64,000 nucleotides of DNA from Schizochytrium sp. CCTCC M209059 (Eukaryota > Sar > Bigyra > Thraustochytrida > Thraustochytriidae): the NCBI GenBank assembly GCA_000818945.1, contig KN805451.1, positions 1 through 64,000 of the forward strand, given 5' to 3'. The notes below the pieces were generated by a model that saw only the letters and a list, made by a program, of their open reading frames with translations, searched no databases and was not told the DNA's origin. The position numbers were made by a program, and so were the translations under genes. Within the stretch, counting starts at the first letter, position 1; each line of letters begins with the position of its first letter. Below are positions 37,552 to 47,273 of this stretch, piece by piece.

Positions 37552-40500
37552 ATGAACCCAAACCAGTATCCGAATCAGGCGCCGCCTGGACGCGGCTATC
37601 CTGTGCAGCAACCGCAACAGCAGCCGCCGCGGCCTGTGCCCGGACGTGGATATCCGACCCCTGGACAGCAACCGCCGCAACAGGCGCCCCCTGGACGTGG
37701 CTATCCGCAGCCGCAACAGCCTGGACGTGGCTATCCTCAAAGCTTTCAGCAGCAGCCACCAGGCCGAGGGTACCCGGCAGCGTCGTCGGCTGGAGGAAAC
37801 ATGCCGCCGCGGCAAGCTTCTGCCGGAGGACCGCCGATGAACATGCGTCAGACGCCTCCTCCGCAGCAGCAAAACACGCCTCCGCCGGGCGGCCAGCCGC
37901 CGGGCGGCGCCAACGGTTTTGGCGGTCCCCCGAGAGGCTACGCAGGTCAGTCCGTAGCGAATGGTAGTGGCCCGCCGCGGCCCTCGCACACTCCCTCGCC
38001 TTCGCAGTCTCCAATGCCGGGCCGCGGCTACCCGAGCAGCCAGCCGCAGCAAGCCGCGTTGACTCAGCAAATGGGTAACATGTCTCTCCGGCCAGGCACA
38101 AGTTCTTCGACATCCACGCCGCCGCCCATGCAGCACGGCGGCCCGCAGATGCAGCGCCCACCTTCGGCACCCTCATCCGGGGGTCCGCCTCGTCCTGGCA
38201 TGATGCAGCAACAGCAACAGCCTCCGCGCCCGCCTTCGCAATATGGAGGCATGCAGCAAGGCTCAATGCCACCACCGCCTCAACAGCAAGGGAACATGCA
38301 CCAGGGAATGCCGCCGCCGCCTCAGCAGCAGCAGCATCAGCAGGGCAGCATGCAGCAGACTATGCCACCGCCGCCACAGCAAGGTGGGATGCAGCAACAG
38401 CAGCAGCAGCAGCCCCCCCAATTTGGAGGCATGCAGGCCCCGCCTCCGCCCTCCAAACCCGCCTCCCAGCAGAACCAAGGCATGTATGGCCAACGGACGA
38501 TGCCGCCCCTGCAGCAGCAACCACCGCCGCAAATGCAGCCTCAGCAACAGCAGCAAATGAACCGCTCTCAGGTCCAGCAAGCTGTTCTAGACCCCGCAGC
38601 GCAATGCGACAAGGCGTGGCTCGACCCAACGCTGAGCAAGTTTCCGACCTCAGATGCGCTTTCAGAGCAGTCCGCGCTGCCCCTTGGATGCATTCTTCAG
38701 CCCCTTGCCGAGCACCCAGACGGCAAGGAACCTCCTGTAGTGAACTTTGGATCCGTGGGCGTGGTGCGGTGTCGCGCGTGTCGTGCGTACATTAACCCTT
38801 TTGTCATTTGGCTCGAGAACGGCCGGCGTTGGAAGTGCAACCTCTGCAACCGAGACAACGAGACGAGCACGCTGTATTACTCTCACCTGGACGCAAATGG
38901 ACAGCGCGCCGACCGCATGGAGCACCCGGAGCTGAGCCAGGGCTGCATTGAAATTATGGCGCCCTCGGAATATATGGTGCGACCGCCCCAGGCACCCGTC
39001 TACTTTTTCGTGATTGATGTCTCGTTCGAGGCCGTACAGTCGGGCATGCTTGCCACAGCCGTGAAGGCCATTCAGGAGTGCCTCGACAAGCTGCCTGGCG
39101 CGCCGCGCACGCAAGTGGGCTTTATCACCTATGACTACGCAGTGCATTATTACAGCCTCAACAGCAACCTTTCTCAGCCCAAGATGTTCGTGGTGAGCGA
39201 CTTGGACGAGCTATTCCTTCCATGCCCCGAGGACCTGCTGGTGAACCTTGCAGACTCTCGTGAGGTCGTTGACATGCTGCTGGACTCGTTGCCGCGTATT
39301 CATTCCAAGAGCCAGACGCACGACATTGCGTCTGGATCTGCGATCCAGGCCGCCTACCGCGTGATGGTCCACATTGGAGGCAAAATGATCGTCTTTCAGT
39401 CAAAGCTGCCGACCTTGGGCAAAGGCAAGCTCGCGCACCGCGAGAACGTGCGGCTCCTGGGAACCGACAAGGAGCACACCCTGTTTCAGCCGGCCGATGC
39501 CTTTTACCAAAACACTGTCAGCGAAATGGGCAAGAACCAAGTCTCAATCGAGCTCTTTCTCACGCCAACAGCATACTGCGACGCGGCGTCGCTGCACTCG
39601 CTGGCCAAGTCCACGGGCGGCCAGCTCCACTTTTTCCCTCGCTTCACGAGCCAGCGGCACGGCCAGGCGTTTGCCGAGGACGTCAAGCGCACACTGACCC
39701 GCGAGATCGCTTGGGAGGCAGTCTTGCGTCTGCGGGCCTCGCATGGCGTCCGCGTCACGGGATTTCACGGCAACTTTCAGCTGCGTGGAAACGATCTTAT
39801 GCAGTTGCCCACTTGCGATGCTGACGCTACGTACGCGCTCGAGTTTCGTCACCAGGAGAAGATGGTCACCTCAGGCGTCGTCACGCTGCAGGGCGCACTC
39901 TTGTACACGAACTCGAACGGGCAGCGACGCATTCGCGTGCTCACGACGGTGCTTCCCGTTACCTCGACAGTCTCTGACCTGCACGCTTCGGCGAATCAGG
40001 ACGCTATTGCGGCTTTCATTTCCAAAAAGGCTTCGACGGAGGCCTTTTCGATGGCGCTGCCGCAAATTCGCTCCAAGATGCAAAACTTTTGCGTCAATGT
40101 CTTGCGCGCAAGCAAGTCGTCCATGAACAGCATGCCATACGGTCAGCCGCCTGGCATGATGATGCCTCAGCAACAGTACCAGCAGCAGCAGCAGCAGCAG
40201 CAACAGCAGGGGCCTCAGCTGCCTGAGAGCATGTCGCTCCTTCCCTTGTACGCGATGGCCCTGATCAAAAGCCCTGCATTTCGCGGCGGCGACCATGTCG
40301 GCTTTGACGAGCGCATTAACTTTTTGCACGCTGTTAATCGCATGTCGCGCGCCAATTGCGCCCTCTTCCTGTACCCGCGTTTGTACGAGATGCACTCCAT
40401 GACACCCGACTGCGGACGGCCCGTGGCGGTGCCCGCAAACAACCAGGACGCGCCTCTCGAGGCTGGAACGCTGCGTTTGGGTGAAAACCAGCGCATCAAG

Positions 40501-40914
40501 CTGCCGCGCCTGGTGAACTTGTCTGCCGGTAGCCTCAACTCTTCTGGGGTCTTTTTGCTCGACAATGGGCTCGAGCTCATGCTTTGGGTTGGCCGAGGTG
40601 TGGACGCTCGACTGGTGCAAGCCCTCTTTGGTGTCCCAACGCTCGACGGAATTGATGGCGGCGTGCTCCGCGTCGAGAGGCAGCCTGACGACAACGACAT
40701 GAAGCAGCGTATTTGCAACATCATTGATGGTCTCCGTGGCTCGTGCAAGGGGACCTTCCAGCAGATTCAGGTCATCAAGGAGGGCGATCCTCTTGAGATT
40801 CGTTTCCGCTGGTTTCTCGTCGAAGACCGCGCCTCCTTTACGGGAGGCTCCTTCTCCTACGATGAGTTCATTGGCAACTGCCAGCGTCTCAGTCTTCAGG
40901 CGCCGCAGCGATAA
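37552..40914 (+). CDS. SEC24: COPII coat protein Sec24
   Basis: 1120 residues. Residues 1 to about 340 are a Gln/Pro/Gly-rich tail with repeated PGRGYP blocks and poly-Gln. The zinc finger has C407-x2-C410 and C429-x2-C432 (VRCRACRAY, WKCNLCN). The trunk domain begins near residue 480 (PVYFFVIDVSFEA), followed by the beta-barrel, helical and gelsolin-like regions (LPRLVNLSAGSL, LFGVPTL). Sec24 is the cargo-selecting subunit of the inner COPII coat, working with Sec23 and Sar1 at ER exit sites. A poly-Gln insert near residue 880 interrupts the helical region, an in-frame CAG expansion. Length is typical. ATG at 37552 starts the repeat tail. Confidence 0.95.
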   Translation: MNPNQYPNQAPPGRGYPVQQPQQQPPRPVPGRGYPTPGQQPPQQAPPGRGYPQPQQPGRGYPQSFQQQPPGRGYPAASSAGGNMPPRQASAGGPPMNMRQTPPPQQQNTPPPGGQPPGGANGFGGPPRGYAGQSVANGSGPPRPSHTPSPSQSPMPGRGYPSSQPQQAALTQQMGNMSLRPGTSSSTSTPPPMQHGGPQMQRPPSAPSSGGPPRPGMMQQQQQPPRPPSQYGGMQQGSMPPPPQQQGNMHQGMPPPPQQQQHQQGSMQQTMPPPPQQGGMQQQQQQQPPQFGGMQAPPPPSKPASQQNQGMYGQRTMPPLQQQPPPQMQPQQQQQMNRSQVQQAVLDPAAQCDKAWLDPTLSKFPTSDALSEQSALPLGCILQPLAEHPDGKEPPVVNFGSVGVVRCRACRAYINPFVIWLENGRRWKCNLCNRDNETSTLYYSHLDANGQRADRMEHPELSQGCIEIMAPSEYMVRPPQAPVYFFVIDVSFEAVQSGMLATAVKAIQECLDKLPGAPRTQVGFITYDYAVHYYSLNSNLSQPKMFVVSDLDELFLPCPEDLLVNLADSREVVDMLLDSLPRIHSKSQTHDIASGSAIQAAYRVMVHIGGKMIVFQSKLPTLGKGKLAHRENVRLLGTDKEHTLFQPADAFYQNTVSEMGKNQVSIELFLTPTAYCDAASLHSLAKSTGGQLHFFPRFTSQRHGQAFAEDVKRTLTREIAWEAVLRLRASHGVRVTGFHGNFQLRGNDLMQLPTCDADATYALEFRHQEKMVTSGVVTLQGALLYTNSNGQRRIRVLTTVLPVTSTVSDLHASANQDAIAAFISKKASTEAFSMALPQIRSKMQNFCVNVLRASKSSMNSMPYGQPPGMMMPQQQYQQQQQQQQQQGPQLPESMSLLPLYAMALIKSPAFRGGDHVGFDERINFLHAVNRMSRANCALFLYPRLYEMHSMTPDCGRPVAVPANNQDAPLEAGTLRLGENQRIKLPRLVNLSAGSLNSSGVFLLDNGLELMLWVGRGVDARLVQALFGVPTLDGIDGGVLRVERQPDDNDMKQRICNIIDGLRGSCKGTFQQIQVIKEGDPLEIRFRWFLVEDRASFTGGSFSYDEFIGNCQRLSLQAPQR

Positions 40915-41712
40915 ATACAAAACAAAAAAAACAAAAACTCAGAGACACATGCGCCTTTTTTCTTTTCTTTTCTTTTCCTATCTTCTCTCACCAGGTCCTC
41001 GACTATACCGTATTCACGACAACAAGGCTTGCTTGGGCTATGCTATTCAGCTCTGCCGGTCCTCGCAGCATCATCAGCCACAAGCATTAGCGCAGCGCGC
41101 GGGTCCGCGACGCTTTCTTTGCCGTGGCATAGCGCTGAGCTGAGCATCCTTCAGCGCGGCCTTGCCTTGTCTTCTCTCAGCTCGCACGTTCAGTCAGCCA
41201 GCGGCTGCGTGCTCCAAAAAGTTGTGATGTGTGATGTGTGAGAGTGGTTCAGAGTGGTTCGTTCATTCATTCATTCATTCATTCATTCATTCATTCATTC
41301 ATTCGTTCATTCATTCATTCTTCAATTCATTCGCTCGCTCATTCACTCCCTCAATACCGTCGATCATCCAGTCGCTAGTGATTGATTGATTGACCCGGCA
41401 AGCCTAACAAGCAAGCGAGCAAGCAAAGCAAGCAGATCGAAAACGAGGCGCCGCGGCCCTCGAGCAGCTTCGCAGCGCGCGCTGGGGCGAGGGAGGCCGA
41501 GGCCAGGCCGCGCGGGGACGCCGGCGCGAGCGGACACGCGTCTTGGAGAGGAAAAGATCGACGGGGCGAGCTACATCGTGTGCAGCTAGCAGGAGCAGCG
41601 AGCTAGCTGGCTGAGACCAGCACGCAAGGCCGTGGAGCAGCGAGAGCAGCAGCGAAGGCGACGCGAGGAAAGGGACGCAAAGGGGACGACGCGAGGAGGA
41701 GACGCGAAGACG
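40915..41712. other. Intergenic region with long ATTC tract
   Basis: 798 bp between co-oriented genes: 3' flank of Sec24 and promoter of the TMEM161-like gene. Holds an imperfect (ATTC)n tract at about 41258-41340. No gene seen. Confidence 0.65.
41258..41340 (+). repeat. Imperfect (ATTC)n tetranucleotide tract
   Basis: About twenty ATTC units with a few substitutions. Similar shorter tracts are at 33676-33720, 37105-37145 and 46534-46600. Confidence 0.93.
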
Positions 41713-43263
41713 ATGGCGCTCCTGAGCTTTGACTCGCTGGTGATCTTGCTGACGCTCTTCCAGTTTAGCAGGAGCAGCGTGATCCAGGTCGGCAACTGGG
41801 CGCTCTCGTCGCTTGTGACGCTCATTCCGGGCAATGTGGCGCAGCTGAGTGATGCCGTCCAATCGGGTGCCACCAAGAAGGAGGCGACGACGCGCAAGGG
41901 TCGCAAGTCGAGCAAAAAGGGACGTCGCAACGCTGGCGCCGCTGCCGCTGAAGAGACAAAGACAGGAGGCGAAGCTACGAGCGGCGATGCAGGGAACTCG
42001 CCCTTTTACGAAGTGCAGATGAAGTTGAACCATCTCAACTTTTACCGCGAATACGACATGGTTGCCGGACTGGGCGCCGTGGGCGTGGCATCCTTTCTCA
42101 TGTCCGAAGTCGCGTATTGCCTACTCTGGGGTGGGAATCTGCGCGGCCCGCAAACAGCGACCAGCTTTGTGCTCGGTGCTCTGGTCTTGATCAACATGGG
42201 CGTTCTTGGCCAGGTGCTGCGTGCTGCTGGCAGCGGCGAAAAGCAATACTCTCTTGCGTTTGCTATCCTCGGATTTTTGGCGTGCATGGTTCTCAACGGA
42301 ATGGTTTCGGACGCCGAAGTGCTTCCCGATCTCAAGTTCGAACGTGGTTTTGCCAGCACCGAGGCCATCCCGAAATCGGTACACACCGAATTGTGGTGGA
42401 GTGTCAACCTGGGCCTTTGTCTCTTTGGCGCAATGTTTGCCTATGTCTCCTTTTTGCCGGCCATGCGCTTCGCGCGTGTGTATCACGAGACGGTCGGTCT
42501 TGCTGACCGCAAGCAGCATGTGACGTCTATGCTGCAGCCGACGCTGGCAACTCGCATGGTTCTACATCTGAACTTCGTACTGCCTCTTCTCGTCGTGCTC
42601 TTGTACGTCGAACCGCTGTCTACGCAGCCAATTGTGGATAACCTGCTGGGCGGGGACCGCGCATTGTACGTGCGCCTGCGCTTTGGCATCATGTCTTTTG
42701 CTGCTGCGCTGCGCCTGTATCTCTTTCCGCGCATGATGCAGGGCTACGCGGACTCTGCGTACCTGGTGGTGCAATTCATGCTCTTGCATAAGGGCAAGTT
42801 TTCTGCGGAAGCCATTGTCAACACACTCAACGCTTCATATCGGTCCGTGTGCAGCGCTGCGATTCACTACCTGGCGCCCGCCCTGATGATGGCCTATTTG
42901 GTTCTGTTGCACGCACGTGTGCACGAGAATGCCTTTGGACTCTGTAACCCTTGCTGGGCGCTCGCGGGGTACAATCGAACGACGGTGCCTTACACGCAGA
43001 CAGCAGCAGACTCGTTGGTGCGTTCCTTGGCGGCACAGCATATGCCAGAAAGCGGCGCGCTTGTTCCTGTGGACATTTTGGCGCCGGTGCTGGAAACGAT
43101 GACGGTATGGGTGCACTTTGTCTGGTTTGCATTCTCCGCTGGCGCTTTGTTGCACTGGCGCAGCGGTGGAGGTGACACGCCTCGCAAGTTTGCCATTTCA
43201 AGTGAGCTTCAGGCTGCCGCGGTGCGAGAGGCCCAGGCAGAGGCGAGCAAGAAGAAAAAATAA
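41713..43263 (+). CDS. TMEM161-family multipass membrane protein
   Basis: 516 residues from the ATG at 41713. About eight hydrophobic segments are visible after a Lys/Arg/Ala-rich loop (residues 55-90). Family-like stretches are FYREYDMVAGLGAVG with FLMSEVAYCLLW, AYVSFLPAMRFARVYHE, and LHLNFVLPLLVVLLYVEPL, which follow the order found in animal TMEM161A/B. Animal TMEM161 proteins have been linked to cardiac rhythm and stress responses but have no settled molecular function. The C-terminus is basic (ASKKKK), and KKxx fits a di-lysine ER-retrieval signal. The location is thus likely ER or Golgi. Converges with WRAP73. Confidence 0.8.
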   Translation: MALLSFDSLVILLTLFQFSRSSVIQVGNWALSSLVTLIPGNVAQLSDAVQSGATKKEATTRKGRKSSKKGRRNAGAAAAEETKTGGEATSGDAGNSPFYEVQMKLNHLNFYREYDMVAGLGAVGVASFLMSEVAYCLLWGGNLRGPQTATSFVLGALVLINMGVLGQVLRAAGSGEKQYSLAFAILGFLACMVLNGMVSDAEVLPDLKFERGFASTEAIPKSVHTELWWSVNLGLCLFGAMFAYVSFLPAMRFARVYHETVGLADRKQHVTSMLQPTLATRMVLHLNFVLPLLVVLLYVEPLSTQPIVDNLLGGDRALYVRLRFGIMSFAAALRLYLFPRMMQGYADSAYLVVQFMLLHKGKFSAEAIVNTLNASYRSVCSAAIHYLAPALMMAYLVLLHARVHENAFGLCNPCWALAGYNRTTVPYTQTAADSLVRSLAAQHMPESGALVPVDILAPVLETMTVWVHFVWFAFSAGALLHWRSGGGDTPRKFAISSELQAAAVREAQAEASKKKK

Positions 43264-43652
43264 ATGCATTTGGCCCCGAGACAAAGGAACCTTGTCCAGG
43301 CAAGTAGCTGAGTTAGTTTCATAATCTACATTCTGAGCGTGGCGCGTCGCCATCATGTTGTTTCTTTGGGAGGAAAGAATTGCCATCCACATGTCGAGAT
43401 GGGTGGAAGTTAATATGAATGGAATCTTGTGGAGGAAGCGCAGCTGGTTGGCTGACTGGCTGGCTGGTTGGCTGGCTGGCTGGCTGGCTGGTTGGCTGGT
43501 TGGCTGGCTAGCTGTTACTACGTTGGTACTATTTTTGGAGAAACAGATTGTTTTCACGATGCGAGGAAGTGAGTGCTACCAAGCAGACACTGGTCGATAT
43601 CAATTGAGTTAGTGTAAAATGGTATTCTGCTAAAAGAGCGCGCCAGGGACGG
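43264..43652. other. Convergent intergenic region with TGGC tract
   Basis: 3' flanks of the TMEM161-like and WRAP73 genes, with a CTGG/TTGG tract at about 43444-43511. No gene seen. Confidence 0.65.
43444..43511 (+). repeat. CTGG/TTGG tetranucleotide tract
   Basis: GGCTGGCTGGTTGGC units; reverse complement of the CAGC/CAAC tract at 13732-13790. Confidence 0.9.
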
Positions 43653-45320
43653 TCAGTTGACAAGGGCAAAGGCAGTTTGCGTCTTAGATAAGAGAAGGAG
43701 CGTATCTCCAGCGGAGCTCCATTTGATACCGAGAACACCTTCACTGGGCACGGGGTCGCTGGGATCGGGGGACCAGGCGTGCGCTTGAATGAGCTCGTTC
43801 TCGCACTGTGGCGTCCACATATATGCACAGGCCTCACCTGAAGCGATGGCAAGACGAATCTGGCATGGGTCCCACTTGAACGAGTTGACCTTACCAGAGA
43901 GCTCAAGCACGGCAAAAGGCGAGAGCATGTCCATTTTCCAAATCCAGATAACGAAGGGCTTTTGGTCGTCCCGCGTAGCAAGGAACTGACCATCAAAGCT
44001 CCAAGCGATGAGGCCAATTCCAGACTTGGGCAGTGGTTTTTTCATGTCCGGTTTGACAACGACAAACTTGTGCACGCCGGTGCTGGAGTTGTTGGCGTTG
44101 TTGCCTGTGAGGGCCGGCGTCTGGGCCTGGTCGGTTTGGTCTGCTGCGCGTTGTGAGATCCAACGAATGCCCGAGTTTCGAAGAACAATGGAATTGGGGT
44201 GCTCGCATTCTGCGATGGGCCGCCAGGTCATTGTGTTGAGGACGCGACAGACATTGTCAAAGCTACCAACGGCAGCAAATTTTGAAGCGTTCGAGTACGC
44301 AATGGTCTTGATACCAAGCGCATGCTCGTAGGCCGAGTAGCGCGCAAGCAGACTTCCGTCAGCTGGGTTGTACACGAGCAATCGGTACTCAATGGGGCAA
44401 TCGCGTATAATGATGGCATCATTGTCGGCGCTCCATACAATTTCTTCAAGATCGGTGCTGGCGACTGTGAAATGCTGAAGCTTGGCCCAGCGGCCCTTGG
44501 ATGTACTGTACACGGCGACGCTGTCCTTGCACTCGCGCCGATGCGCAACAGCCATGAATTCGCCATCGGCGGAGAACCTACAGCCTTGCGACGTTGGTAG
44601 CTTGGGGTTCATAAAGATGCGCTGCGTTTCGTCGACAAGAGACCAGACGCTGAGATGGAGTTGAAAGTCGGCAATGGTGACGAGATGGCGGCCGTCTGGC
44701 GCGAGTGCGGCGTGCACGAGACCGCCGACGCCCTCGGAGACGCGGCACGTGAATGTACGGTCCTGCACAGAAAACACTTGCACGAGGGCGCGCTTGTACT
44801 GAGCGCATACAACGAGCAAAGAGTCGGCAGACCAATCGATGCTTTCGACGGTGTCGACGCAGCTGAAGCGACATTCGACCTTGAATCCTCCTGCCTCGTT
44901 TCCGGTGCCGCGCTCGATTGTGGGCACGCGAACAACGACGACGCCTGTCCCACTCGCGAATGCTGCGAGTTGGCTGTCTGGGGAGAATTTAGCAAGTCCG
45001 TGGCTTGTCCGCACGGTGAACTTGGGCTTCTTTGGCGCGAGCGCTTTCGTTTTTTCGGCGGCGGAGGCTGCGCCAGGTCTCTTGCTGCCGATGGCGCCGG
45101 GTTTTGTCATTGTTGTCGCTTTTCGCAGTTGCGAGGGAGCTGGTCTTCGCGCAGCAGCACCGGTAGCAGCAGTTCCGGCAGCGGACTTGGCCCGGGATGC
45201 GGCTGTGCTCGACGACGTTGTCGGGGCGGTCCGGGTCCGGGCGCTGGTGGTGTTGTCTCCGCCGCTGACGTTCTCGCCGTCGGCCCGGCGTCGCGCCGGG
45301 CCGCGCGTGGAGGCCTTCAT
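43653..45320 (-). CDS. WRAP73: WRAP73 (WDR8) WD40 protein, centrosome/cilium associated
   Basis: 555 residues from the ATG at 45320; residues 1 to about 100 are Ala/Thr/Arg-rich and disordered, and an internal ATG at 45110 may be the true start. The propeller carries WRAP73 markers: HGLAKFSPDSQLAAFAS, DTVESIDWSADSLLVVCAQYKR with ALVQVFSVQD, GLVHAALAPDGRHLV, and SAYEHALGIKTIAYS. In animals and fungi WRAP73/Wdr8 binds SSX2IP/Msd1 and a minus-end kinesin at centrosomes or spindle poles and supports ciliogenesis. The sequence alone cannot show its partners here. A Ser/Asn/Thr/Gln-rich linker lies in the later part (TPALTGNNANNSS). Confidence 0.88.
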   Translation of the reverse strand: MKASTRGPARRRADGENVSGGDNTTSARTRTAPTTSSSTAASRAKSAAGTAATGAAARRPAPSQLRKATTMTKPGAIGSKRPGAASAAEKTKALAPKKPKFTVRTSHGLAKFSPDSQLAAFASGTGVVVVRVPTIERGTGNEAGGFKVECRFSCVDTVESIDWSADSLLVVCAQYKRALVQVFSVQDRTFTCRVSEGVGGLVHAALAPDGRHLVTIADFQLHLSVWSLVDETQRIFMNPKLPTSQGCRFSADGEFMAVAHRRECKDSVAVYSTSKGRWAKLQHFTVASTDLEEIVWSADNDAIIIRDCPIEYRLLVYNPADGSLLARYSAYEHALGIKTIAYSNASKFAAVGSFDNVCRVLNTMTWRPIAECEHPNSIVLRNSGIRWISQRAADQTDQAQTPALTGNNANNSSTGVHKFVVVKPDMKKPLPKSGIGLIAWSFDGQFLATRDDQKPFVIWIWKMDMLSPFAVLELSGKVNSFKWDPCQIRLAIASGEACAYMWTPQCENELIQAHAWSPDPSDPVPSEGVLGIKWSSAGDTLLLLSKTQTAFALVN

Positions 45321-46984
45321 GGCGCCTTTGCACGCGCTACGGGCTGCCGCAAGCCCGCGACTCCGAGGCAGAGGCAGGAAATGAGCAGGGTCTGGGCCAC
45401 GTAGGCGAGCTCGCGCGGCGCGGCCAGGTCGTCTGTCTCTCTTATCGATCTCTGCGCGAGCGAGCCATCTCTGACTCGCGCGCTCACGCACGACTCCCTC
45501 CGGCAACGCGACATAACCGTCGCTGGTCTGTAACCGTTATTTTTGTAACCTCTTTGGAGTGAAGGTTTTGTCGAAACAGCTTTTTTTTAAGCCCCAAAAA
45601 GAGAGTTGGTCACAGGGACCGGCCGGGTTCAACTTGATCGAGAGAGGATGGCCGTACTTTATCGTCGGAGCAGTCGGCTGGCAGTCAGACAGCGGCGATG
45701 GCCGCGCAGCCATGCAGCTTTCCGGGTTAATGATGCAGCGCGACCCGGCCGATGGCGGCTGCGTCAACTCACTCACTCACTCACTCACTTACATCAGGCA
45801 GGCTGCTATTCCAATTTGAGCCTGTCACAGGTGTGCGCTGATAACAAATTGAGTCCCCTGATTGTGCGTAGGAGCGAGGGCGTCTCCTCGCGGCCCACTC
45901 GATCCGCCAATCAATTCCATCAATCGAGCGCCGCGGCGCGTGGCCTCGCAGGCCTCGCTGGCCTCGCTGGGCGCGCTGGCCGGCACTGGCTCTGCGCGCG
46001 CGCCGTCAGTGACGGCGGCCGACAATCGAGTCTCGCGCGCAAGCGCCCGGAAGTTAGTTTTGTGGACTGTCCGTTAGTTAGTTAGTTAGCTGCAGTTGAT
46101 GGTTGCTGGTTGGTCGCAAAGAGTAACGTCAGTCAGCCGGCAGGAGGTGGATCCACGCCGAGCTACCGTCGTTCCCGCGAATCGAGCTCTTCGTCGCGCG
46201 GATCGTGTTGTCGGCGCGCCTGGTCGTTTGGCTCTTGCCGGCGGCAGCATTCGCGTTCGCGTCAGCCACAGCAGCAGGAGCACCAGCAGCAGATTCGGGA
46301 TTGTTGGATGACAATTCCTCGTTCGAGATTCCTGGTTTGCATTTTTTCGTTCGCTCGTTGGGTGATGTGACGTCGAGGTCGATTTTCCATCGGCCCAGGC
46401 CTGTGCTCGGCCTTTCCTTCGAAGCCACGCCATCGAAGAAGGGCGGCCGCGCTGGGTGCATCGCCCGCGCCACGCGTTGGAAACCCCTTTTTTGGTGCCT
46501 GCCACCTTGAACTTCCCTCCGGGTCACACTCATGCACTCATACATTCATTCATCCATTCATACATTCATTCATACATTCATTCATTCACACATACACTTC
46601 ATCCATTCCTCGACGCACTCACCTCCGGCCGCGCGCGCGGTGGCGCCCGTGCCCGCGGCGGCTTCCGGGCCGGGGACGCAGGCAGCCGCGCAGGCGCTCG
46701 CACGGTCTTGGAGCGGTTAGGCAGCGAGCGGGACGGAGCGCGCGGCACGTGCAGGCACGCGCGCACGGCCTCGCCGCGCAAAGGGCGGTATTCCGCGCGC
46801 ACAGTCGGGCAAAGCGCGCCGAAGTCGGCAAAGAGAGGCGCTGCAAGTGCGCAACTGACCCGAAGAAGAGAGAGAGAGGCAGGGAGAAAGGCGAAGAGGA
46901 GAGAGAGCAGGAGAGAGAGTGAGGCCTGGCTGGCACAGCGCAGCGCCTCGACCTCGGCAGCAAAACAATCAAGCCGCGGCCGCG

Positions 46985-47029
<45 letters not shown>

Positions 47030-47273
47030 GGCGGGCGGGAGCGCACGCGCGGCGGCGAGCGGCAGCGCGCGAGCAGCGCAGCGCCGCCCGCGCAGGAGGA
47101 AGGCGCAGGCGGAGGGGGCACGCGCGGCACGTGCACGCGAAATTAGCTGGGCTCGCTCGCTCGCTAGCTAGCTAGCTAGCTGGCTAAACGAGCGGGGGAG
47201 AGCGTGCACGCCGTGCGCAGAGCCGCGCAGAGCCGCGCAGAGCAGAGCGGGAAGAGCAGAGCAGGGCGGGGCG
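45321..47273. promoter_or_regulatory. Long divergent intergenic region, WRAP73 / TIR-like TPR gene
   Basis: 1953 bp, the longest gene-free stretch apart from the left edge. Repeats: (CACT)n at about 45770-45788, TTAG units at 46074-46089, ATTC-type tract at about 46534-46600, (GCAG)n at 46984-47028 and CTAG units near 47164-47180. All long frames are low-complexity. No gene or RNA seen. Confidence 0.55.
46984..47028 (+). repeat. (GCAG)11 tetranucleotide tract
   Basis: About eleven perfect GCAG units roughly 250 bp upstream of the TIR-like/TPR gene. Confidence 0.93.

Noticed and set aside
37403..38275. 290-codon frame on the - strand
   Set aside because: Antisense to the Gln/Pro/Gly-rich Sec24 tail, made open by its repeats.
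39871..40920. 349-codon frame on the - strand
   Set aside because: Antisense shadow of Sec24.
46456..47175. 239-codon frame upstream of the TIR-like gene
   Set aside because: Low-complexity from ATTC and GCAG repeats.
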